Origin: Clostridia bacterium
GTDB lineage: Bacteria; Bacillota; Clostridia; Oscillospirales; Acutalibacteraceae
Length of the DNA stretch: 64,000 bases
Direction: 5' to 3'
Assembly: GCA_017409475.1 (NCBI GenBank)
Contig: JAFQSP010000009.1
Coordinates: 1 to 64,000, forward strand
Positions within the stretch are counted from its first letter, which is position 1. The number at the start of each line of letters is the position of its first letter. The notes beneath the pieces were generated by a model. The model worked only from the letters and a program-made list of their open reading frames with translations, made no database searches and was not told the DNA's origin. The position numbers and the translations under genes were made by a program. This document shows, one piece after another, positions 50,266-58,188 of this stretch.

Positions 50266-51605
50266 TGAAGACGCCCATTTGCGATTTTGTTAAAAAATAT
50301 GCCGAAAGCGATGCCTTGCGCCTTCATATGCCGGGGCATAAAGGGATATCGTTTATAGGTCCGGAGCCGCTTGATATAACCGAAATTGACGGCGCCGACA
50401 GCCTTTATGAAGCGAGTGGAATAATTAAAGAGAGCGAAGATAATGCAAGCGAACTTTTTGGTTGCCCGACCTATTATTCTACCGAGGGTGCTTCTCATGC
50501 AATTCGCGCTATGCTTTACCTCGTTTCCCTTTATGCGAGGGAAAGGGGAGGGCGACCGCTTATTGCCGCCGCAATGAATGTTCATAAGGCGTTTTTAAGC
50601 GCCGCCGCTTTGCTTGATTTAGATGTCGAATGGCTCAATTTTGACGACAGAGAGGGTTATCTCTCTTGCGTCATTGATGCAAAAAAACTCGATTTATTTT
50701 TACAAAACGGCGATAAAAAGCCGACCGCAATTTATCTCACATCACCCGATTATCTCGGTAATATCGCGGATATAGAAGCAATTTCCGCCGTTTGTAAAAA
50801 GCACGGTGTTCTACTTGCGGTTGATAATGCCCACGGAGCATATCTGCGCTTTTTGACCCCGTCACAGCACCCAATCGACCTTGGCGCCGATATTTGCTGC
50901 GATTCAGCGCATAAAACGCTGCCTGCATTAACGGGTGCCGCCTATTTGCATATATCGAATACCGTACCGAAAATTTTTGTCAGCGAGGCGAAAAATGCAC
51001 TTGCGCTTTTCGGCTCGACCAGCCCATCATATCTTATTTTGCAGTCGCTCGACCGACTGAATGAGTATCTTTCAAGTGGCTATAACGAGCGACTTTCAGC
51101 TTTTGTCGAAAGGGTTAAAAAGTTTAAAAATCGCCTTGCCGAAGCGGGTTATACCCTCTACGGAAACGAGCCGACAAAGATTACCTTGGCGACAAAGAAA
51201 TACGGCTACATCGGTACCGATTTCGCTGAAATATTGTGCAAAAAAGGTATTGTTTGCGAGTATGCCGACCCTGATTTTATCGTATTTATGCTAACCGACG
51301 AAGTTGGGCAAAAGGACCTTTCTCGCCTCGAAAACGAGCTTTTATCGATGAAAAAGTTGCCTTCAATTACCGCCGCACGAATGACCGTACACCGACCTGA
51401 AAGGGTAATGTCGGTGCGCGACGCGATGCTGTCTCCTTGCGAAAGGGTGACCACCGCTAATGCTCTTGGACGGGTGCTGGCTCAGCCGTCTGTGAGCTGT
51501 CCTCCCGCAGTGCCGATTGCCTTTTGCGGCGAAAAAATTGATGAAAAAACCATTTCAGTCTTTGATTATTATGGAATAAAAGAGCTGACGGTAGTAAAAG
51601 AATGA
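50262..51605 (+). CDS. Orn/Lys/Arg decarboxylase-family PLP protein
   Basis: 447 residues from ATG 50262 (ATGATG overlapping the scfB stop). LRLHMPGHKG near residue 20 is the family's entry motif, followed by STEGASHAIRAML, VHKAFLSAAALL, AIYLTSPDYLGNIADI, AVDNAHGAYLRF (Asp binding the PLP ring) and DICCDSAHKTLPALTGAAYLH (PLP lysine in SAHKT). Such short forms (SpeA/YaaO-like) are often annotated as arginine or lysine decarboxylases; the substrate is not certain. Translational coupling with the SCIFF maturase is notable. Confidence 0.88.
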   Translation: MMKTPICDFVKKYAESDALRLHMPGHKGISFIGPEPLDITEIDGADSLYEASGIIKESEDNASELFGCPTYYSTEGASHAIRAMLYLVSLYARERGGRPLIAAAMNVHKAFLSAAALLDLDVEWLNFDDREGYLSCVIDAKKLDLFLQNGDKKPTAIYLTSPDYLGNIADIEAISAVCKKHGVLLAVDNAHGAYLRFLTPSQHPIDLGADICCDSAHKTLPALTGAAYLHISNTVPKIFVSEAKNALALFGSTSPSYLILQSLDRLNEYLSSGYNERLSAFVERVKKFKNRLAEAGYTLYGNEPTKITLATKKYGYIGTDFAEILCKKGIVCEYADPDFIVFMLTDEVGQKDLSRLENELLSMKKLPSITAARMTVHRPERVMSVRDAMLSPCERVTTANALGRVLAQPSVSCPPAVPIAFCGEKIDEKTISVFDYYGIKELTVVKE

Positions 51606-51610
51606 AAATG

Positions 51611-51650
51611 AAAAAAACTGCTTGTCTTTTATAGGGATAAGCAGTTTTTA
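51611..51650. terminator. Bidirectional terminator between convergent genes
   Basis: AAAAACTGCTT and AAGCAGTTTTT arms around a loop with short internal pairing. Confidence 0.8.
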
Positions 51651-51655
51651 TATAA

Positions 51656-52402
51656 CTATTCGTTTTCGCTCATTTCGGTATAGAGCATGCACATTCCAAC
51701 GGAGGTGATAGCGGCGGTTTCGGTGCGTAAAATGCGCTTTCCAAGCGAAATTATCCTTCCGCCTGCATCCTTTGCCGCATCAATTTCACCTTCGTCAAAG
51801 CCACCCTCCGGCCCGATTATAATTCCAACCGACTTTGCGTTTTTGAGTTCTTTTAGCGCCTCTTTTGTGGATAAAATGCCATCCTCGTTTTCATAAGGAA
51901 CGAGCAGTAAATCGAGCTCTTTTGCGGCGTTTAATGCGGCTTTGTATGAAATTATTTCGTTAATTTCGGGTATTGTGTTACGCTTGCTTTGCTTTGCGGC
52001 GCTTTCCGAAATTGCTTGCCAGCGAGCCTGCTTTGACTTTTTCTTTTTATCGTCGAGCTTTATTATGCACCGTTTCATTTCAATCGGTGTTATTGAATAA
52101 ACCCCGAGTTCAACAGCTTTTTGAATAATAAGTTCCATTTTGTCACTCTTTGGCAACCCTTGAAAAAGGTGTATTTCAAGCGGCAGCTCGGTGTTTTGAT
52201 AATCCTCCTCGATAATGGGAGCGATAATTTCGTCATTATCGATTGTTTCAATTTCACAAAGGTCGCTTTTTCCGTTCGCGCTGACGAGTATGGTGTCGCC
52301 GACCTTCATTCTTAGTACGTTTTTTATATGATTGTGGTCGGCTCCCGTAATGATATATCGGTCGCCCTGCCTGCATTCGTCGTTTACAAAGAAATTATAC
52401 AT
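51656..52402 (-). CDS. rsmE: 16S rRNA m3U1498 methyltransferase
   Basis: 248 residues. DHNHIKNVLRMKVGD, LFQGLPKSDKMELIIQKAVELGV, SEAAKQSKRNTIPEI, IIGPEGGFDEGEID and LGKRILRTETAAITSVGM are the standard SPOUT-family RsmE motifs. It methylates U1498 of 16S rRNA. Complete and isolated on the minus strand. Confidence 0.95.
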   Translation of the reverse strand: MYNFFVNDECRQGDRYIITGADHNHIKNVLRMKVGDTILVSANGKSDLCEIETIDNDEIIAPIIEEDYQNTELPLEIHLFQGLPKSDKMELIIQKAVELGVYSITPIEMKRCIIKLDDKKKKSKQARWQAISESAAKQSKRNTIPEINEIISYKAALNAAKELDLLLVPYENEDGILSTKEALKELKNAKSVGIIIGPEGGFDEGEIDAAKDAGGRIISLGKRILRTETAAITSVGMCMLYTEMSENE

Positions 52403-52467
52403 CGTTTACCCCTTTTTGTTAGGTAATATTTTAAGCATAGAAAGAATTTTTTTGGCATAGCCCTTAA

Positions 52468-53225
52468 TTATGCGGGTGTACGGCGGTAAAAATTTTGAGC
52501 GAAAGCGCTTTTGCGGCTTTTGAAAAATTCACTTATTTTTTCATATGTCTTTTCCCAACGCGATAGCGAAAGCACCTTGCCATTAGTGTGTTGACGGAAG
52601 TATCCTACTCCCAGATTGACGCCACATATACGGCGGCATAAAATTTGAAGGTCGGTGCTTCCACGTAGCTTGCTGTCGATAAAACCGGTTGACTTTTCTA
52701 TGTAATTTTTAAATTTTTCGGTATTATCTACCTGATTAAATAAGCAGCAGTCGGTACTTATCCAATCAAATTCAATCATAAAACAGTGTTTATTCAGTTC
52801 GTTAAATAGCTTTTTGTTTGATTTTTTAAGGTGTCGTGCGCCGAGCTTTCCGTGCTCTTCACCATCGGTGATGAGGATGCTGTGACCGCAGTCCTTTAGC
52901 TTCCATAGCATAGCGCATCCTGCTCGTCGTCTGCTTCTATGCCGCAATTTTCATTATTGCTGCAAAATAATCCGTCTTTTAATTCAACCTCTCGCTTGTC
53001 CGAAAAGGGCATATTATAGTTTTTATCCCAAATGGTGTCGATATGAGCAACCAAAACTATGCGGTCTTTTCGTGTACCGGGGATATAAACATAGCGTTCA
53101 AGGGGCTTTTCTCCTATGCCTGAAATTGCTCCCGGTATAGCAGCAAACCGTTCGAATATTATGTCTCCGCTGTCAAGCGGCGTGTTTAAAAAGTCAAAAA
53201 GCAGTTTTTCGTTTTCCTTACTCAT
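52468..53225 (-). pseudogene. M20/M28-like metallopeptidase, frameshifted
   Basis: Two overlapping frames together make one ~250-residue protein. The first, from ATG 53225 (RBS CAGGAG), reads RIVLVAHIDTIWD (metal His/Asp) up to ENCGIEADD. The second continues with RAGCAMLWKLKDCGHSILITDGEEHGKLGA (in parts), the second metal-binding region with the catalytic Glu. The junction near 52925-52932 reads GACGACGAGCAGG on the minus strand; one extra base after GACGAC would restore ADDRAGC. It is either a recent pseudogene or a sequencing/assembly error; the rest shows no stop codons, so decay would be young. Confidence 0.8.
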
Positions 53226-53313
53226 TTTTAACTCCTGTTTTTTTATTAGATTTAATTTTACCATACTATTTCAAAAATCACAAGATAAATAGCCAATGCT
53301 AACACTATTGTTA

Positions 53314-53342
53314 TTGAGAAAATGTTACGCTAATATTATAAT
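53314..53342 (+). promoter_or_regulatory. Promoter of the ICMT-like gene
   Basis: TTGAGA, a 17-base spacer and TATAAT (53337). Confidence 0.7.
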
Positions 53343-53371
53343 GGATATATACTTGCTTGGAGTTGAAGCTT

Positions 53372-54037
53372 ATGAAATTGATATTTAATGCGCTGATGAA
53401 ATTTATAGCGGGCTTAATTCTTGTGGGCTTGCTGTTATTTGTCCCCGCAGGAACAATGAATTATAAGTGCGGCTGGCTTTTTATTCTGCTATTGTTTGTT
53501 CCTATGCTTTTGCTCGGCGTCGTTATGTTGATTAAGTCACCAAAATTACTCGAAAAGCGCCTCGACGGCAAGGAAAAGGAAAAAACGCAAAGGTGTGTAG
53601 TTGCATTTTCAGCCTTGATTTTTCTCGTAGGATTTATTGTGTCGGGGCTTGATTTTCGCTTTGGCTGGTCAAAGGTGCCGTCAGCGGTTGTCATTATAGC
53701 GTCGGTTTTGTTTCTTTTGTCCTACGCGATTTATGCCGAAGTAATGCGCGAAAACGCTTATTTATCACGAACCATAGAGGTTCAAGAGGGACAAAAGGTT
53801 ATTGATACGGGGCTGTACGGAATTGTCCGTCATCCGATGTATATGGCAACAATTTTACTCTTTTTAATGATACCGCTTATTCTCGGCTCGTGGTATGGAT
53901 TTATTGTATTTTTTGTATATCCGTTGATTATAGTTGTTCGCATAAATAATGAGGAAAAGCTACTTGCCGAGCAACTCGATGGGTACGTGGGATATAGAAA
54001 AAAGGTTAAGTACAGAATTATACCGTTTATATGGTAA
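53372..54037 (+). CDS. Isoprenylcysteine carboxyl methyltransferase-like membrane protein
   Basis: 221 residues with five hydrophobic helices. The C-terminal signature YGIVRHPMYMATILLFLMIP, then EEKLLAEQLDGYVGYRKKVKYRIIP, is that of the ICMT/phospholipid methyltransferase-like superfamily, whose members in bacteria methylate unknown lipids or proteins. ATG 53372 is used since GGAG lies at 53359; the upstream TTG overlaps that RBS. Single-gene unit ended by a strong terminator. Confidence 0.82.
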   Translation: MKLIFNALMKFIAGLILVGLLLFVPAGTMNYKCGWLFILLLFVPMLLLGVVMLIKSPKLLEKRLDGKEKEKTQRCVVAFSALIFLVGFIVSGLDFRFGWSKVPSAVVIIASVLFLLSYAIYAEVMRENAYLSRTIEVQEGQKVIDTGLYGIVRHPMYMATILLFLMIPLILGSWYGFIVFFVYPLIIVVRINNEEKLLAEQLDGYVGYRKKVKYRIIPFIW

Positions 54038-54051
54038 TGATAAAATAATTA

Positions 54052-54089
54052 AAAAAAGCCGATGAGTGTTTGCTCATCGGCTTTTTTGT
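54052..54089. terminator. Bidirectional terminator
   Basis: A perfect 15-bp stem AAAAAAGCCGATGAG / CTCATCGGCTTTTTT, between the ICMT-like gene and the convergent glycosyltransferase. Confidence 0.9.
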
Positions 54090-54100
54090 AATGTGGTTTT

Positions 54101-55134
54101 TTAAACTGTTGCGTCGGTGAAAAAAGATAATTTCCTTTTAATACGCTTTTTTAGCCTTCGCAAAAAGCTTATGGTTTTATTGTGCAGTGATAATATCAAA
54201 GGGCAATAAAGGCTTAAAAAATAGAAAATCTTATTTTTTCTGTTCAAGGCAGGTGAAATTACCTTTTTGTATTTTTTAAGAGTCTTTCTCATCTTTCGTA
54301 CATCTGAACTGAGAGGTTTTTGCTGTTCAAAACAACGAAGAAAACAGCCGAAAGCATCTCTTTTTTGAATATTGGCATATTCGGTTCGCCCAAGAGATTC
54401 TTCGTTTTGCCATACTAATTCTCGGCGGTGAAATCTTGTCCAAAAAGCGTCAAAATCATATTGCCACGATGTGTTATTATCGTGAATGCGATTGAGACAC
54501 CACTGTTGCTTTAAAAAGACGGCGTTTGCACCTTTTACCAGGTTTTCGTACATGAAATAAAAATCTTCGCCTATAAAAAGGTCGGTGCAAAATCGGGTAT
54601 CGTTTATTAAATCCTTTCTCATCATAGTACCGCTCATTACGTCAAAGGGGGATTGACCGTAAAAGAAACACCGCAAAGCATCATTGTGCTTGTGGTATGT
54701 AACTTCGGCAGGTGTTGAATCCTGTAAAAAACATCTTTTACTTTAAGCCAATATTGTTGCATGCAGTTTCGGGATTTTGTTCCTGTGATGGATGCGTGGT
54801 GTTCTTCAAGCTCTTTAACGAGAACTTCTAACAGCTTCGGATGAATAATATCGTCGCTGTCCAAGAAGATATATTCTCCTGTTGCTGCGTCAAGACCTGC
54901 GTTTCGTGCGGAGGATACCCCTCCGTGTGGGGAGGTAAGAATTTTAATCCTTTTGTCCTTGGTCGCTATTTGTTGGCATATTTCAACTGTGTTGTCGGTT
55001 GAGCCATCGTCGATTAGTATTATTTCAAAATCAGAATAGCTTTGTAATTGCACAGAGCGAATGCACTCTTCAACTACTTCTTGACGGTTGTAAACCGGAA
55101 TTATAATTGATACAGAATTATTTTTAGTATCCAT
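54101..55134 (-). pseudogene. Family 2 glycosyltransferase split by a frameshift in an A6/T6 tract
   Basis: Start 55134 is chosen because GGAGAG lies five bases upstream. The first part has the GT2 core (VSIIIPVYNRQEVVEECIRS, IILIDDGSTDNT, GVSSARNAGLDAATGEYIFLDSDDI). The reading then leaves frame around residue ~133 and the C-terminal two-fifths continues in another frame (HNDALRCFFYGQSPFDVMSG, FIGEDFYFMYENL) to 54101. Both frames stay coherent on either side of TTTTTT on the coding strand (54726-54731), so a one-base slip there joins them. Either phase variation, a recent mutation, or a homopolymer sequencing error. It lies far from the main polysaccharide locus. Confidence 0.8.
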
Positions 55135-55209
55135 TTTGCTCTCCATTGTAATTTTTAATATATTGTATCACACTTTTTGTTGGTTCACAATCCGGCAAAA
55201 TATAATTAG

Positions 55210-55410
55210 CGAAAAATTAATGAAATTCACACGGATAGTGACATTTATAGGGCAGAATTCGGCATGTTTATGGATATGGTCGAATCCCGTGAGCAAAACG
55301 AGTTTGAATTGTCGGTATTTGATATCGATGAGTTTGCTCTTATGGACGATGATGGGCGTGCCAAAGTTTTAGAGGACGCAGACCTTGATTTTTATAATTT
55401 TGATTCTTAG
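55210..55410 (+). pseudogene. 3' remnant of an unidentified coding sequence
   Basis: A frame open from 55210 to a TAG at 55408 reads sensibly throughout (AEFGMFMDMVESREQNEFEL, SVFDIDEFALMDDDGRAKVL, EDADLDFYNFDS) and its strongly acidic, aromatic-ending text looks like a real C terminus. It has no start codon with an RBS, and a stop precedes it. Probably the tail of a gene cut by a past insertion or deletion next to the tRNA-Leu junction. Family not recognised. Confidence 0.5.
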
Positions 55411-55467
55411 GGTAAAAGGATTTATGTTGTTTTTGAGGCTGTATTCGCAATTACTTAAAACTTGACT

Positions 55468-55509
55468 CAAAAAAAGAGCCTTGACACCAAAAAGTGTGTC
55501 GTGGCTCTT
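55468..55509 (-). terminator. Terminator of the (truncated) tRNA-Leu gene
   Basis: AAGAGCC (55474) pairs with GGCTCTT (55503) with further inner pairing GACAC/GTGTC. On the minus strand it ends in a T run, immediately behind the tRNA 3' end. Confidence 0.75.
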
Positions 55510-55513
55510 GATA

Positions 55514-55568
55514 TGGTGCGGATAACAGGAATCGAACCTGCACCGAGTTGCCTCGACTAGAACCTGAA
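55514..55568 (-). other. 3' half of tRNA-Leu (CAG): attachment-site remnant
   Basis: On the minus strand this reads anticodon loop TTCAGGT (anticodon CAG), 3' anticodon stem TCTAG, a class II variable arm TCGAG-GCAA-CTCG, T arm GCAGG-TTCGATT-CCTGT, acceptor TATCCGC, A73 and CCA. That is exactly the 3' half of tRNA-Leu. The expected 5' half (GCGGATA ... CTAGA) is absent; sequence identity stops in the anticodon loop, a usual crossover point of tyrosine integrases. The tRNA's own terminator follows on the left, so the left side is the old chromosome and the right side the inserted element. Confidence 0.85.
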
Positions 55569-55885
55569 TTTCATAAAGGGCTGTGCCGATAGGTTCCTTT
55601 GAGTCCCTTGCAGTCCCCTGTGAACCCCTTTATTTATGCGGTTTTTGACTAAAATCACAACAAATCCACTAACCGTGCGGTCTGCACGGTTTTTCTCATT
55701 TTACGGATGTTTGTTAGAACAATTTTAGAAGCATTTCATTAGAACTATATTCTATATATTTTTTGAGATTGAAATAGTATAAATCAGAAGGCGCAACACA
55801 CACCACCACAAGCCAATAAAACAGCTTAAAACCAAAGATGAATGCATAGAATTTTTTGCTCTCTGCATTCATTATACCATATTTG
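55569..55885. other. Non-coding stretch at the island edge
   Basis: Next to the tRNA fragment is GAGTCCCTTGCAGTCCCCTG (about 55600), where AGTCCC occurs twice in direct orientation, as in integrase arm-site regions. The remainder to 55885 is AT-rich; I see no gene in it. Confidence 0.4.
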
Positions 55886-55914
55886 TTGATTTGTTTGTTG
55901 AAAAGTGTTATAAT
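55886..55914 (+). promoter_or_regulatory. Promoter of the two-gene unit 55941-57009
   Basis: TTGATT, a 17-base spacer and TATAAT (55909) with extended -10 TG. Confidence 0.75.
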
Positions 55915-55940
55915 TTGGCATATAAGAAAGGGAGAGAGAT

Positions 55941-56453
55941 ATGGAAACATCAGACTATATTTCGGCAATTAGCGCAGGGATTTCTGTTATTGCTATGTTA
56001 GTAACACTATGGCAAACAATTATTTCAAAAAAGTCATATAATTTAGAGAAGAAAAAGTGCAATGAAGATAAACCAAATTTTAAAATTATATCACCAATAG
56101 ATTCAAAAGCCATAATTGGTAAAGGCGAAAATGTAAAGCTTCAATATTATCTTGTTGTAACTAATCTGTCTAATAAAGATATGACCATAGAGAAGATTAG
56201 TTTAAATGTAATAGGTGAGGAAAAGAGTGTTGTCCTATCCCCAACAAATAAGTCATCAATGCTATTCGTTGGAGATAATATAGAATGTAATAAATCAATT
56301 CAAAAATGGGTAGAATTTGAAATCAGCAAGGAATTGTATTACAATTTGAAAATAATAAAATTCGTGGTTGAAATTGAAGATGTGTTTAAGAATAAACGCG
56401 ACACCACTGTTATTTATATGAATGAGGAGGTTGAAGAAAATGTCAAGGCCTAA
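55941..56453 (+). CDS. Membrane-anchored protein of unknown function (island)
   Basis: 170 residues. One N-terminal helix (YISAISAGISVIAMLVTLWQTII, ~6-28), then a lysine-rich linker and a beta-rich domain (LQYYLVVTNLSNKDMTIEKI ... WVEFEISKELYYNLKIIKFVVEIEDVF) of Ig-like appearance. Helix-plus-beta proteins of this kind are common in accessory islands but without assigned function. RBS AAGGGAGAGAG. Its last 14 bases overlap the next gene, so the two are coupled and probably work together. Confidence 0.65.
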   Translation: METSDYISAISAGISVIAMLVTLWQTIISKKSYNLEKKKCNEDKPNFKIISPIDSKAIIGKGENVKLQYYLVVTNLSNKDMTIEKISLNVIGEEKSVVLSPTNKSSMLFVGDNIECNKSIQKWVEFEISKELYYNLKIIKFVVEIEDVFKNKRDTTVIYMNEEVEENVKA

Positions 56454-57009
56454 GAAAATGAAAAGCGGAGAAAACGATATATTAACACGTGTTGTAGCAA
56501 CTGCTGCTATCGCCTGTGAAGGTGTTGCTAACGGAAGAAATATACCTATAGCAATAGTCGAACCGGATATTGACGGAAAAATCAACGATTTAATTATTAC
56601 ACATAAATCTGTAAAAAACGGTAATTGCGAGTGCCAATGGGGAATGACAGAGGGATATGAGTATGCTATATTGTCATTATCCTTTTCATCACCTGTTGAA
56701 CAAAAAATTATTTTGTTTTTTGATGTAATAAAATATGGAATTATCGTGAACCAAATTTTATATGCGAAGTGCCTTTTTTTAATGACTGGCGATAGTGAAA
56801 CCAAGTTTTCCGAACATATAGGTGAGCCAAGAATTTTATTAGAAGTACCTTGTGATGATTTTCAAGAAGATTGGAATAAAATATATAGAAGAAAATATGC
56901 CCAACACCTTCGCGAAGAATATGGAATGTCAAAGAAAGAAGCTTTAAAAATTTTTGATGATGTACATAACGAAATGCAAAAGATTAAAACTTTGCGAATA
57001 CATAAATAA
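56440..57009 (+). CDS. Unknown soluble protein, partner of the preceding gene
   Basis: 189 residues from ATG 56440, chosen for GGAGG at 56426 and because upstream alternatives lie deep in the preceding gene. No signal peptide or helix. Features: VVATAAIACEGVANGRNIPIAIVE (part), NGNCECQWGMTEGYEYAILSLSF (part), and a C-terminal helical EDWNKIYRRKYAQHLREEYG stretch with MSKKEALKIFDDV. I do not recognise a family. It ends in a 19-bp bidirectional terminator. Confidence 0.65.
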   Translation: MSRPKKMKSGENDILTRVVATAAIACEGVANGRNIPIAIVEPDIDGKINDLIITHKSVKNGNCECQWGMTEGYEYAILSLSFSSPVEQKIILFFDVIKYGIIVNQILYAKCLFLMTGDSETKFSEHIGEPRILLEVPCDDFQEDWNKIYRRKYAQHLREEYGMSKKEALKIFDDVHNEMQKIKTLRIHK

Positions 57010-57054
57010 AAAGCAATGCAGACACATTCAAGTGATCTGCATTGCTTTTTATTT
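57004..57054. terminator. Bidirectional terminator
   Basis: Perfect 19-bp arms 57004-57022 and 57036-57054 with A and T runs; it serves both the plus-strand pair and the minus-strand small gene. Confidence 0.9.
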
Positions 57055-57232
57055 ATAATTCTCTACGATAGACATCAATTTGCGACATAAGACCATACAT
57101 ATTGTTCTTTTGAGCAATGCTATATGCCATGTTGAAATTTGACAGAGCTTCGCTCTTATTTCCTGCTGCTAATTTTTCCTTTGCAATTTCAAAGTATTGC
57201 CATGCTTGAGTTTCAAATTCATTATAAGGCAT
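57053..57232 (-). CDS. Small TPR-like protein
   Basis: 59 residues from ATG 57232, directly behind GGAGGT. QAWQYFEIAKEKLAAGNKSEALSNFNMAYSIAQ has the spacing of one tetratricopeptide hairpin, followed by a second helix pair start (YGLMSQIDVYRREL). A longer in-frame extension to 57292 would run through the -10 box. It may be a protein-interaction adaptor; function unknown. Confidence 0.65.
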   Translation of the reverse strand: MPYNEFETQAWQYFEIAKEKLAAGNKSEALSNFNMAYSIAQKNNMYGLMSQIDVYRREL

Positions 57233-57263
57233 GATGTACCTCCACAAATTTATTTTCAAATAA

Positions 57264-57292
57264 ATTATACTTATCATTTCAAATTGTGTCAA
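57264..57292 (-). promoter_or_regulatory. Promoter of the small TPR-like gene
   Basis: On the minus strand TTGACA (57292-57287) and TATAAT (57269-57264) with exactly 17 bases between: full consensus. Confidence 0.85.
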
Positions 57293-57657
57293 TGTAATTT
57301 TGTGTGTAAATTACATTTTCTATTAATTAAAACTAGGATACTGAATTCAACTTATCTCGAATTATCAAAAGATTCGAATTTGTCATGTTTAGTACAAGCA
57401 ACAGAAATCAAATATATAATAAGCCGCTCGCTCTCACATGAACCGAATTTATTAGTTATTGCCTTTAAGTATCTATTAAACATTTGACAAATCCATCGTT
57501 TTTGCTGATCTTTCAGCAAAAACAACCAACTTTGTTATAATTCTATTTTTTACATTCATAAAATTTTTTATTTACCTATGTAGAGTTATGATATAGTTAT
57601 GTATTTTTATAGCAATGGAATCCCTTGATATAAAGGCATTTGAGCCTCTTTGAGCGA
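57293..57657. other. AT-rich intergenic stretch with one hairpin
   Basis: The only feature I see is a perfect 11-bp hairpin GTTTTTGCTGA-TCTT-TCAGCAAAAAC (57498-57523) a few bases behind a lone TTGACA (57484). No ORF with an RBS. Confidence 0.5.
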
Positions 57658-57686
57658 TTGACAATAAGTGTCGAATATTGTATAAT
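57658..57686 (+). promoter_or_regulatory. Promoter of the holin-like toxin
   Basis: TTGACA (57658) and TATAAT (57681), 17-base spacer: full consensus, as usual for type I toxins. Confidence 0.88.
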
Positions 57687-57750
57687 ATGAATGGTGCTTC
57701 GCACCCTTAGAGGCTACCATAACGGTAGGCGGTTAGCCCTTCTTTACTAA

Positions 57751-57786
57751 GGAGGGGCACTTTTCCCTCCTAAATGAAAGGAGGGG
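57751..57786 (+). promoter_or_regulatory. RBS-sequestering element of the toxin mRNA
   Basis: CCCTCC (57765-57770) can pair with GGAGGG upstream (57751-57756) or with the toxin RBS GGAGGGG (57780-57786). The two pairings exclude each other, so the leader could switch between closed and open RBS forms. Confidence 0.55.
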
Positions 57787-57791
57787 TGCCA

Positions 57792-57878
57792 ATGGTTACT
57801 TATGAGACTTTGTTCCTTTTCGGTTCACTTGTTGTAGCAATTATCGCACTTGTTATTGACATAACAAAAAAGAAATAA
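57792..57878 (+). CDS. Putative holin-like type I toxin peptide
   Basis: 28 residues: MVTYETLFLFGSLVVAIIALVIDITKKK, written here in two parts as MVTYETLFLFGSLVVAI and IALVIDITKKK. A short charged start, one transmembrane helix and a lysine tail match the TxpA/BsrG-like holin-type toxins of Firmicutes, in length and layout. The RBS AAAGGAGGGG is strong. The stop codon lies inside a terminator hairpin that is shared with an antisense transcript, the classic type I toxin-antitoxin arrangement. Confidence 0.8.
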   Translation: MVTYETLFLFGSLVVAIIALVIDITKKK

Positions 57879-57910
57879 CCGCCCCTCGCCAAAAGTGCGG
57901 TTATTTCTTT
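57866..57910. terminator. Shared hairpin at the toxin 3' end
   Basis: AAAGAAATAACCGC (57869-57882) pairs perfectly with 57897-57910, including the toxin stop codon. Confidence 0.8.
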
Positions 57911-57950
57911 AACCCATTATTAGGCTGACCGTCTATCGGTAGCCTCTCTG
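57866..57950 (-). ncRNA. Antisense antitoxin RNA of the holin-like toxin
   Basis: A minus-strand promoter TTGACA (57982-57977) and TATAAT (57960-57955 region, spacer 16, extended -10 TG) faces the toxin gene. Transcription from about 57948 would run into the toxin 3' end and stop at the shared hairpin or beyond. The RNA would begin with AGAGAGGCTACC, which also occurs in the toxin leader (57709), so the two RNAs share 5' structures as well as antisense overlap. The exact end is not determinable. Confidence 0.65.
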
Positions 57951-58129
57951 CTTATATTATAGCAGATTTTACGGATTTGTCAACTGTTAGAACTTAAAAT
58001 GTTTGTGAGCTCATCCAACATTATTCAACTAAATAAGTATTTAGCAAAAGCGGTAATTTTGATGTTTAATAGAACTTTGGTAGACATTTGGAAAACAATA
58101 AAACTTATATTATTTATAAGTTTACTGAG

Positions 58130-58158
58130 TTGATATAGAGGTTAAAATATGATATAAT
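58130..58158 (+). promoter_or_regulatory. Promoter of the TIR-like gene
   Basis: TTGATA, a 17-base spacer and TATAAT (58153). Confidence 0.75.
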
Positions 58159-58188
58159 ATTTTAAAATAAATTCAATAAGGAGACACA

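Noticed and set aside
55514..55590. Complete tRNA-Leu gene, or one split by a group I intron
   Set aside because: Acceptor 5' strand, D arm and 5' anticodon stem are missing nearby on the minus strand, and no intron core is seen within the following few hundred bases.
57484..57541. Promoter from TTGACA (57484) and TATAAT (57536)
   Set aside because: The spacing is 46 bases with a hairpin between; not a functional pair.
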